A stretch of DNA of 12,354 bases from JBBDYQ01 sp035553855 (GTDB lineage Bacteria > Actinomycetota > Thermoleophilia > Solirubrobacterales > Thermoleophilaceae): NCBI GenBank assembly GCA_035553855.1, contig DATMJO010000032.1, positions 1-12,354 on the forward strand, in the 5' to 3' direction. Made by a program: the position numbers and the translations under genes. Under the pieces are notes generated by a model that had not been told where the DNA came from, did no database searches, and saw only the letters and a program-made list of their open reading frames with translations. Positions 6,086 to 12,354 of the stretch are shown here, piece after piece; within the stretch, counting starts at the first letter, position 1; each line of letters begins with the position of its first letter.

Positions 6086-7678
6086 CTAGCTCTTCGTCCC
6101 TTCCAGGGGCGATCTTGAGCCGTCCCCCTGGACATATGTACGAGTGGACAGGTTCGAATCCTCGAAATTGGGCGCATATATGCGCGTCGGCTCGCTGCGG
6201 CCGCGCAGCGAGACCTCGCCACGGGGCTCCAGAACCACGTGCCCGTCCGCGAGCAGGCAGCGAGTGGCCTCGGTCAGGAGGACCGGCTCACCCAGCTCTC
6301 GCGTCTGCTTCTCCACACGTGCGGCCACGTTCACCGGATCTCCGATCACTGTGAACTCGAGTCTTCCCCCGCCGCCGACCGAGCCGGCGACGACTGGACC
6401 CGAGTTTAGGCCCACCCCGATCCTTACGCCACCTTGGTAACGGCGCTCGACCTCGGAGGCGATCTCGCAGGCGGCCGCGAGCGCGCGGTCCGCGTGGTCG
6501 CCCGCGCGCTCGGGGACGCCGAACACCGCGAGCAGCCCGTCGCCCACGAACTTGTTCGCATGCCCGCCGTGCTTCGAGACGATCGGCACCACGAGACCGA
6601 AGAAATCGTTCAGATGCGCGACGGCCTCGCGTGCGCTCGCCTGCTCCGCGAAGGCGGTGAAGCCCTGGATGTCCACGAACATCGCGGTCGCCTCGACCTC
6701 CTCGCCCTCGAGCAGCTCGCCCTCCGCGAGGACGCGCTTGGCGATCTCCGGGTCCACGTAGCTGCCGAACGCCGAGCGCAGCGTCTCGCGCTCCTCGAGC
6801 CCCGAGAGCATCGCGTTGAAGCTCGCGGCGAGGCGTCCCATCTCGTCGCCCGAGACGACGGGCACGCGCGTTGAGAGGTCACCCTCGCGCACCCGGCTCG
6901 TCGCCTCGAGCAGGTCGTCGACCGGGCCGAGCACCGACTTCGTGACGAGCAGGGTCAGCTCGAACGAGATCGTGAAGGCCACGAGCACCGCGACGATCAC
7001 GTCGAGGCCGAGGTCCTCGAGCGACGCGCGCTCGCGGGTCGAGAGCCCGCTCACGACCACGCCCGTGATCACGTTGATCAGCGGCAGCGCGCCCAGCAGC
7101 TTCCAGCGCAGCGGCACGCCGAGCGGCTGGCCCTGGAAGTCCGGCGGCAACTCGCCGACGATGTCGACGAGCACGGGGCGAACGAACAGCTCCGTCGAGA
7201 AGAAGTGGAGGATCGCCGCGTAGGCGATCGCGACCAGCGTCCCGGCGCAGACGATCGCCGACGAGTACCAGGGGAGGTCGAACTCGATCGGGAGCACCAC
7301 CGACAGGGGCAGCGCGATGATCACGAACGGCGGCCAGCCCGACGCGCGCACCACCTCGCGCGGCAGCTCGACGGCGCGGCGCCATGCCTCGAGCGGGTCG
7401 TCGCGGTCCTTGATCCAGCGCCGGATCGGCATGGCGGCCCGCAGCATCTGCCTCGAGCTGTAGGCGATGCCGATCGTGACCACCACCTCGGAGATGACGA
7501 AGACCCTCAGGAACTCCGCGGCCGAGACGTCCACGTAGAGGGCGAACAGCCCGAGCGTGCCGAGCGTGATGACCGCCGCCGAGGCGACGTTGAACACGAG
7601 GTACGCGAAGACGTACAGCGAGCCAAGCCGCCGGTACAGCCAGTTGAAGGCGAACGGCATCGAGCGATTGTCCCGCAC
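6086..7678 (-). CDS. Six-TM, HAMP-linked class III adenylate cyclase
   Basis: 530 aa from a GTG at 7678; the ATG at 7660 would remove six residues and has no better ribosome site. About six hydrophobic segments span residues 20-245 (near 21-48, 57-75, 117-133, 139-160, 193-211 and 225-247). They are followed by a HAMP domain about 247-298 (GPVDDLLEATSRVREGDLS, then GDEMGRLAASFN) and the cyclase domain about 325-503. Catalytic residues are complete: metal-binding D336 (FVDIQGFT) and D380 (FVGDG), adenine-selecting K376 and D447, and transition-state N450 and R454 in DPVNVAAR. The K/D pair indicates ATP, so the product should be cAMP. The architecture is that of the mycobacterial Rv1318c/Rv1319c/Rv1320c/Rv3645 group. 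The gene starts 24 nt after the last mce gene and its stop overlaps or abuts the phosphatase start, placing it in the mce transcript. The tail after 503 is Ser/Thr-rich and probably disordered, and its DNA is less GC-rich than the rest. Confidence 0.93.
   Translation of the reverse strand: MRDNRSMPFAFNWLYRRLGSLYVFAYLVFNVASAAVITLGTLGLFALYVDVSAAEFLRVFVISEVVVTIGIAYSSRQMLRAAMPIRRWIKDRDDPLEAWRRAVELPREVVRASGWPPFVIIALPLSVVLPIEFDLPWYSSAIVCAGTLVAIAYAAILHFFSTELFVRPVLVDIVGELPPDFQGQPLGVPLRWKLLGALPLINVITGVVVSGLSTRERASLEDLGLDVIVAVLVAFTISFELTLLVTKSVLGPVDDLLEATSRVREGDLSTRVPVVSGDEMGRLAASFNAMLSGLEERETLRSAFGSYVDPEIAKRVLAEGELLEGEEVEATAMFVDIQGFTAFAEQASAREAVAHLNDFFGLVVPIVSKHGGHANKFVGDGLLAVFGVPERAGDHADRALAAACEIASEVERRYQGGVRIGVGLNSGPVVAGSVGGGGRLEFTVIGDPVNVAARVEKQTRELGEPVLLTEATRCLLADGHVVLEPRGEVSLRGRSEPTRIYAPNFEDSNLSTRTYVQGDGSRSPLEGTKS
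6172..6185. repeat. 14-bp perfect palindrome in the 3' end of the cyclase gene
   Basis: GCGCATATATGCGC reads the same on both strands. It lies in a locally AT-richer stretch (about 6130-6185) that encodes the non-conserved tail of the cyclase, roughly 90 bp upstream of the phosphatase start. It could be a protein-binding site or an internal regulatory site for the downstream genes; no good -10/-35 pair was found with it. It may also be chance. Confidence 0.5.
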
Positions 7679-7702
7679 CGGCCCTGCCGGCGCGAAGGGC
7701 GG

Positions 7703-9202
7703 CTAGGGGCGCCCGGTCGTCGGGAGGCCGTCGGTGCCGCGGGAGTCCTGCGGCGGCGGCTTGAGGTCCGGCTCCCCGTCCTTCTCGATCACGTCGTACT
7801 TCTTGCCGGTGTAGAGCGACGCGGGCTGCTCGAAGCAGGGGGGCTCCTCCACCGGCGGCGGGCCCGGCCTGTCGACCGGCTCGTTCGTCGTGGTCGTGTG
7901 CGAGCAGTCGAAGGTCTCGAAGATGCCGAGGTTCGCGCCGCGGAGGTAGTAGTTCGGGGCGAGGTAGGCCGAGCCGCGGTCGTGGCTCGGGCGGCTCGTG
8001 CCAGTCGAAACGGAGCGCCCGTTGATCGCCCCGTAGGCGCGCAGGTAATGGCGCCGCGAGGTGCCGGGAAGCGGATCGAGGGAGCCGCTGAAGGCCGCAG
8101 GGCCGTGGGTGATGAAGGTCGAGAGGTACGCCTGGTTGAAGTTCGCGAACGCGAGGATCGGGTTCAGCTCCTCCAGGAAGGGATGGAGCTGGTCGAAGAC
8201 GGGCGAGGCGCCGTTCAGCACCTTCACGAGCTCGGGGAACTCCTTGCGCGACAGCGAGATCAGCGGATCGAGGTCACGGAAGAGCTTGCGCAGGTCCGGA
8301 GCGAGCGCAGCCACGTCGCGGATCGTGGGCGTGAGGTCGTCGGCGACCGGCTGGAGGTCCTCGACCAGCGGCTGCGTGTCGCGCGAGAAGCCCTCGAGGC
8401 GGTCGAGCGTCACGCGCGACTCGTCGAGGAAGGTCGGGAAGATCCGGAAGGTCTCCTCGAGCGCCGCGTCGCGGGAGGCGAACGCCTCGAACGTGCGGCC
8501 CGAGTTCACGATCAGCGAGCGCAGCTCGCCGTCCCGCTCGGACAGGGCACGGAACACGACGCCCGTGTTCTTCACGAGGTCGCGCAGCGCGCGGTCCTGC
8601 TCGTCGAGCACGCCGAGCACGTCGGCGCCGTCACGCGCGAAGTCGTCGAGGTTGCCTAGCGCGTCGTTGAGGTCCTGCCCGGTGCCGCCCTGGATCGCCT
8701 GGGCGGAGCCCTTGATCCACGCCTGGAACGCGCGCTGGGTGTCCTTGTCGAAGGCCTGGAAGATCTCGTCGAGCTCGACCGTGGGCTCGATCTGCACGCG
8801 TGGGAGCTCGCCGCCGTCCTGGATCGTGCCCTTGCGCGTGTCGCCCGGCGTGATCTCCACGTAGGTCTCGCCCAGCAGGGTCTTCTGCCGCAGGATGACC
8901 TTCGAGTCCCGCGGGACCGGCGCGTACTTCGAGTCGATCTCGAGCGTGACCCGCGTGCGCGCCGCCCCGTCCTCGAGCTTCTTCGTCTTGACCTTGCCGA
9001 TGTTCACGCCCGACATGCGGACGTCGGCCTCCTGGGCGAGCGTCGTGGCCTCGGGGATGGAGGCGGTGACGCGGTAGCCCTCGGGGCGTAGCGGGATCGG
9101 GCCGCCGAAGGCCAGCCAGAGGAACAGCAGCAGGCCGAAGCACGACATCGCGAAGACGACCATCGAGAGGATGCGGCCGAGGCTGGGAGCTTGTTTCTGC
9201 AT
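7703..9202 (-). CDS. MCE family protein (last mce gene of the operon)
   Basis: 499 aa. One N-terminal transmembrane anchor (about 10-32) has C21 inside the membrane segment but no lipobox, so it is not an obvious lipoprotein. The MCE domain covers about 42-135, with the signature VRMSGVNIGKV (61-71) and LLGETYVEI (109-117). A long helical region (about 140-355) follows with repeated LxPLxxDLxP segments, then a proline-rich C-terminal tail. Two exported cysteines, C433 and C456, could pair. MCE proteins are known to assemble as a hexameric tunnel that carries lipids from the outer envelope to a YrbE/MlaE permease, energised by an Mkl/MlaF-type ATPase. The start lies 3 nt after the stop of the preceding mce gene (TAGGCCATG) with no Shine-Dalgarno, so translation probably continues from upstream. 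By position it corresponds to mceF of mycobacterial operons; substrate unknown. Confidence 0.92.
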   Translation of the reverse strand: MQKQAPSLGRILSMVVFAMSCFGLLLFLWLAFGGPIPLRPEGYRVTASIPEATTLAQEADVRMSGVNIGKVKTKKLEDGAARTRVTLEIDSKYAPVPRDSKVILRQKTLLGETYVEITPGDTRKGTIQDGGELPRVQIEPTVELDEIFQAFDKDTQRAFQAWIKGSAQAIQGGTGQDLNDALGNLDDFARDGADVLGVLDEQDRALRDLVKNTGVVFRALSERDGELRSLIVNSGRTFEAFASRDAALEETFRIFPTFLDESRVTLDRLEGFSRDTQPLVEDLQPVADDLTPTIRDVAALAPDLRKLFRDLDPLISLSRKEFPELVKVLNGASPVFDQLHPFLEELNPILAFANFNQAYLSTFITHGPAAFSGSLDPLPGTSRRHYLRAYGAINGRSVSTGTSRPSHDRGSAYLAPNYYLRGANLGIFETFDCSHTTTTNEPVDRPGPPPVEEPPCFEQPASLYTGKKYDVIEKDGEPDLKPPPQDSRGTDGLPTTGRP

Positions 9203-9205
9203 GGC

Positions 9206-10552
9206 CTAGGGAGCGCTCGTTCCGCAGGTGTTGGGGTCGGAGAGAAGCGGCAGGAAGCCGAGCAGGCCGGCCGCGGCGGGCGCCTCACCCGCGATCGTGT
9301 CGCGGATCGTGTCGCAGCTCACGGTGAGCTGGCCGCGGCGCAGCGGGCCCGAGCCGTCCGAGGTCGAGAAGAGCGAGTCGGTGTTGTGCGCGATCCAGGC
9401 GACCCAGTAGAGGTAGCCCTCGTCGCGCGCCGCGTCGCGCGCTGCGTTGCCAGTGAGCGGCTCGGCGCCGTTCGGGTTGAAGGCCGCCATGTTGAAGAAG
9501 CGGTTGAGCTGCTTGAAGCCCGCGGTGAGGTCGGGTGAGGCGGCCGCGAGGTCCTTCGCGGCGGGGCGCAGGTCGTCCACGTAGGGGCGCGCCTCGCGGA
9601 CGAACGGGCGGATGTCGTTCCGGAGCGAGGGCGTGGCCTCCTTGCCGAACGGAAGCAGCTCCCTGTTCGCCTCGTCGAGGGCGCGGAACGCGGGCCGCAG
9701 GCTCTCGAGCGACGGCCCGAGCTCGCGGCCGAGGTCGTCCACCTTGAGCAGGGCGCCCTCGGTCGTGCGCAGCGCGCCGGGCAGCTTCGCGACGGTCTGC
9801 GAGACCTCGGCGTCGACGGAGGCGAAGGCCTCGAACACCTGGTTCGACGCGCTCACGAGCCGCGTCAGGTCGCCGTCGGTGTCGGCCACCTCGTTGATGA
9901 GCGAGCTGTAGTTGTGGACGAGCTGCTTGAGGTTCCGCCGCCTGGTGGCGATCGCCCGCGAGAGGTCGCGCACGTCGCGGTGGATGGGCCCGAGCCGCGC
10001 GAACGTCTCCTGGAGGTCACCGCCGCGCCCGTCGAGGCCCTTGCCGGCGCCCGAGACCAGGAGCTTCAGGTAGTCGCGCGTGTCGCGGTCGAGCGCCGCG
10101 AGGAACTCGTCCGGGTCGATGTCGGGCGCCGTGTTCTCCACGGGGACCCGCCCGCCGTCGGGCAGCACGGGCTCGCCCTTCGTGCCGGGCTCGAGCTCGA
10201 TGAACATGTCCTTCAGGCCCGTCTTCGGGCGGAGCAGGGCGGTCGCGTCTGCGTGGACGACGTTCTCGTACTCCTGGTCGATCTCGGCGGTGACGATCGC
10301 GATCCCGTCCTCCACCTCGACCTTCGCGATGTCGCCGATCTTGACCCCGGCGACGCGGACGGTCTGTCCCTGGCCCGGGATGACCGCCTGGGCGTCGCGG
10401 AACTCGAGCTTGATCTTCTTCGGGGTCTCCTCGATCACCGGGAAGCGGAAGCGCTGCTCGTTGAGGATGTAGCCGCCGACGCCGATCCCGATCGCGAAGA
10501 GCGCGATGATCGCGATGAAGTCGCCGAGGTGCTTCTGGATGGCCAGCTTCAC
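9206..10552 (-). CDS. MCE family protein (middle of operon)
   Basis: 448 aa from a GTG whose first base starts the GTGA overlap with the stop of the upstream mce gene, a sign of translational coupling. The transmembrane anchor is about 11-31 with no lipobox cysteine, although the equivalent mycobacterial position (mceE) often encodes a lipoprotein. The MCE domain is about 46-138, with VRVAGVKIGDIAKVEV (65-80) and LKDMFIELEPG (113-123). The helical tunnel-forming region is about 147-350, including SNQVFEAFASVD (236-247), a segment also seen in its two neighbours. The C-terminal part (about 355-448) has a hydrophobic AAAGLLGFLPLL stretch and two cysteines, C413 and C443. It should sit in the inner membrane facing outward as one of the different subunits of the MCE lipid channel. 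Confidence 0.92.
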   Translation of the reverse strand: MKLAIQKHLGDFIAIIALFAIGIGVGGYILNEQRFRFPVIEETPKKIKLEFRDAQAVIPGQGQTVRVAGVKIGDIAKVEVEDGIAIVTAEIDQEYENVVHADATALLRPKTGLKDMFIELEPGTKGEPVLPDGGRVPVENTAPDIDPDEFLAALDRDTRDYLKLLVSGAGKGLDGRGGDLQETFARLGPIHRDVRDLSRAIATRRRNLKQLVHNYSSLINEVADTDGDLTRLVSASNQVFEAFASVDAEVSQTVAKLPGALRTTEGALLKVDDLGRELGPSLESLRPAFRALDEANRELLPFGKEATPSLRNDIRPFVREARPYVDDLRPAAKDLAAASPDLTAGFKQLNRFFNMAAFNPNGAEPLTGNAARDAARDEGYLYWVAWIAHNTDSLFSTSDGSGPLRRGQLTVSCDTIRDTIAGEAPAAAGLLGFLPLLSDPNTCGTSAP

Positions 10553-12201
10553 TTGGCCTCACCCCGCTTCAGGAGGCGGTAGCGCATCCCGACGCGATCG
10601 AGGCCGGCGCGCTTCGCGGCGACGTCGAGCTCCCTGAGCGTGGAGTAGGGGCTCGGGTCGATCGTGGGCCGGCCGGCGTCGCGGTCCTTGACGTGCTGGC
10701 GGAAGAGCGCGAGGAAGGTCTCGACCTTCTTCACGAGGCGCTTGTCCTCGGCGGACTTCGGCTTCGCCGTGCTCGCGCGCGTCGCCTGCGTGTCGGTGGC
10801 ACCGCCGGGCGCGTTCAGGTCGGGGACCTCCTGCGTCTCGCAGGGGACGTCCGGGCGGAAGTCCGGGCGCCGGTCGGGGCGCGCCGGGCGCACGCCGACG
10901 GGCGGGAACAGCGCCGAGCCGAAGGTCTGCGAGCCGTCCTCGCCCGGCTGGACCAGCGTGTACGGGCCGGAGCCGAAGTTGAAGTGGAACATCGGCGAGT
11001 TGCCGTCCACGATGCGGCTCTCCCCGGAGAGGCCGACCAGCCCGCGCGAGGAGAGCTTGAAGAACGGTTCGCCATCGAGGCCGGGGAAGTCCGGGCTCGG
11101 CACGCCCTTGACCGCGAACGGGGCGAGCACGTTCGACTGGCAGGCGGAGAGGGCGCGCCCCTGCTCGAGGAATTGCGTCTGCGAGCGGTTGAGGGCGACC
11201 AGGTCCGGCAGCGCGACACGCAGATCCTCGGTCAGCCCCTTCAGCTCGTCCTCGGAGACGAGCTGACGGGCCTGGCGGATGAAGGGCAGGTTGGCGTCGA
11301 TCGCGGGGCCCGTCGAGCGCGTCGCCGGCAGGGCGTCGCGGGCGAAGGCGCGCAGCGCGGGCAGCGAGCCGTTCAGCTCGCGCAGCGCGGGCAGGCCCGC
11401 GCGGAGCACGTCGTCGAGCGCCGGGATCGCGGCTTCCAGCGCGACGTCCTCGCGGGCGAGCGACGCCGCGAAGGTGTTGAAGTTCGTGACCAGCGCGCGC
11501 AGCTCGTCGGGGCGGGCGGCGAGCGCCTTGAACGCCTTGGCCTGGCCACGCACGAGGCGCGAGAGATCGCGCGGGCGCGTGCCGAGCGAGGCCTCGTTCG
11601 CCAGCGAGGAGAGCCGGTAGGCGTCGGCCGCGTAGCGGTAGGTCTGGTTGAGGCCGCGGGCGCCCTTGCCCTCGAGGCCCTGGGCGAACTCGTCGAGCAG
11701 CACCTGGAGGTCCTTGCGGGTGTCGCTCTGAAGCGCCGCCAGCAGGTCGTTGAACTGGACCGGGGTCGCGGTCTGCTGCACCGGCAGCGTGTCCCCGTCC
11801 GCCAGCACCGGCGCCGACGGCGAGCCGGGCTCGAGGTCGACGAAGAAGTTGCCCTCGAGGAAGATGCGCGGCCGGATCTTCACGGTGGCGTCCTTGTGGA
11901 TCGGCAGCCCCGACTCGTCGATCTCCATGGTGACCCGCGCGCCGCGCTCTGCGGTGACCGGCTCGACCTTCGTGACCGTCCCGATGTTCACGCCCGCGAT
12001 CCGCACCGGCGACTTGGCCTTCAGGTTGGCCGCGCTCTCGAAGGTCGCGGTGAACTCGTACGGGTTCGCGAACGGGTTCGACTGCGTGTAGGCGAAGTAG
12101 CTGAAGATGATCGCCGCGGCGATCACGAGCGCGCCGGCCGCGAACGGCGCCATGCCCTTGTCAAGGCGGGAGCGCTTTCTGCGCCGGAAGATGGCCATCA
12201 C
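10549..12201 (-). CDS. MCE family protein with long C-terminal extension
   Basis: 550 aa from a GTG at 12201 that overlaps the previous stop by 4 nt (GTGATG); the ATG at 12198 is an equally possible start, and GAGGA lies 6 or 9 nt before them. A basic N-terminus (RRRKRSR) precedes the transmembrane anchor (about 18-38). The MCE domain is about 48-140, with VRIAGVNIGTVTKVE (66-80) and FLEGNFFVDLEPG (114-126). A helical region (about 148-350) follows and includes LPALRELNGSLPALRAFARD. C354 in SACQSNVLAPF and C454 are the only cysteines. Residues 355-450 are compact and Gly/Pro-rich. The last 70 residues (about 480-550) are basic and predicted helical (KRLVKKVETFLALFRQHVKDRD), longer than in the neighbouring paralogues. 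It is likely a subunit of the MCE hexameric lipid channel; by operon position it is mceD-like, but that symbol is not proven. Confidence 0.91.
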   Translation of the reverse strand: MMAIFRRRKRSRLDKGMAPFAAGALVIAAAIIFSYFAYTQSNPFANPYEFTATFESAANLKAKSPVRIAGVNIGTVTKVEPVTAERGARVTMEIDESGLPIHKDATVKIRPRIFLEGNFFVDLEPGSPSAPVLADGDTLPVQQTATPVQFNDLLAALQSDTRKDLQVLLDEFAQGLEGKGARGLNQTYRYAADAYRLSSLANEASLGTRPRDLSRLVRGQAKAFKALAARPDELRALVTNFNTFAASLAREDVALEAAIPALDDVLRAGLPALRELNGSLPALRAFARDALPATRSTGPAIDANLPFIRQARQLVSEDELKGLTEDLRVALPDLVALNRSQTQFLEQGRALSACQSNVLAPFAVKGVPSPDFPGLDGEPFFKLSSRGLVGLSGESRIVDGNSPMFHFNFGSGPYTLVQPGEDGSQTFGSALFPPVGVRPARPDRRPDFRPDVPCETQEVPDLNAPGGATDTQATRASTAKPKSAEDKRLVKKVETFLALFRQHVKDRDAGRPTIDPSPYSTLRELDVAAKRAGLDRVGMRYRLLKRGEAK

Positions 12202-12354
12202 GGCACGTCCTCGACGTTGTCGATCCCGAGCCGGCGAGAGGTGTAGGTGCCGCCGGCGAGGCCGGGCGTGTCGTCACCGACGACCACGTGCGAGCCGCCC
12301 GCGGCCGTGCGGTACCAGTTGTCGGTGGGCGTCCCGGACGTCGCGGTGTCGGGC
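12198..12354 (-). CDS. C-terminal fragment of the preceding operon gene, probably another MCE protein
   Basis: Only the last 51 codons are in the window, ending in TGA at 12200-12198, which overlaps the start of the next mce gene. The visible part is Gly/Thr-rich and hydrophilic with TDNWYRTAAGG, TPGLAGGTYT and a final IDNVEDVP. It has no MCE domain because only the tail is present. The assignment rests on the 4-nt overlap and the fact that mce genes follow each other in such operons. The 5' end lies beyond the right edge. Confidence 0.6.
   Translation of the reverse strand, partial: PDTATSGTPTDNWYRTAAGGSHVVVGDDTPGLAGGTYTSRRLGIDNVEDVP

Noticed and set aside
6141..6175. GGTTCGAATCC, which resembles a tRNA T-arm and a possible phage attachment core
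   Set aside because: Only 3 bp of the T-stem pair, no acceptor, D or anticodon arms fit around it, and it lies inside the cyclase reading frame with no integrase or flanking repeat in view.
5152..6354. 400-codon plus-strand frame
   Set aside because: Antisense to the phosphatase and cyclase, both with complete active sites.
7205..8659. 484-codon plus-strand frame
   Set aside because: Runs across the cyclase/mce junction on the wrong strand; Arg/Glu/Val-rich antisense composition.
10693..12246. 517-codon plus-strand frame
   Set aside because: Antisense to an MCE gene with a clear membrane anchor and MCE signature.

Overview
The window is very GC-rich with strong G/C at third codon positions. 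It carries a run of MCE (mammalian cell entry) lipid-transporter genes, a six-TM class III adenylate cyclase, a SpoIIE-type PP2C phosphatase and a secreted NHL-propeller/thrombospondin-type-3 protein. Together with TANNNT-type -10 elements and apparently leaderless starts, this points to an actinobacterium. I infer the Thermoleophilia/Solirubrobacterales area from gene content; it is not proven.

Left part (1-2665). A ThDP-dependent enzyme of the acetolactate synthase / oxalyl-CoA decarboxylase superfamily is read leftward and cut by the window edge. It is divergent from a rightward alpha/beta hydrolase with haloalkane-dehalogenase motifs. Only 46 bp separate the two starts, and each start has a TANNNT-like hexamer exactly 7 nt upstream, so both mRNAs may be leaderless. 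Next comes a very small rightward gene (59 aa, 14 acidic residues and no Lys/Arg/His) with its own strong promoter, a textbook Shine-Dalgarno sequence and a GC-rich hairpin behind it. I do not recognise its family.

Right part (2666-12354), all on the minus strand and to be read from high to low coordinates. First is the tail of a probable MCE protein, then three complete MCE proteins (550, 448 and 499 aa). They are joined by 4-nt overlaps or a 3-nt gap, as in the 3' half of a classical actinobacterial mce operon (mceC/D/E/F-like positions); the YrbE permease genes would lie beyond the right edge. The same run continues with a membrane adenylate cyclase (24-nt gap), a membrane SpoIIE phosphatase (junction TAGTGATG) and, after 55 nt, a secreted calcium-binding beta-propeller protein.

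How the genes may work together: MCE proteins form the extracytoplasmic tunnel of an ABC-type lipid importer. Having a cAMP-producing enzyme and a phosphatase apparently co-transcribed with them suggests an import-linked signalling module; this is inference from layout. The right half is therefore one long probable operon with few non-coding gaps. The most novel items are the acidic small protein and the mce-cyclase-phosphatase linkage. I saw no tRNA, rRNA, CRISPR array, insertion sequence or riboswitch.
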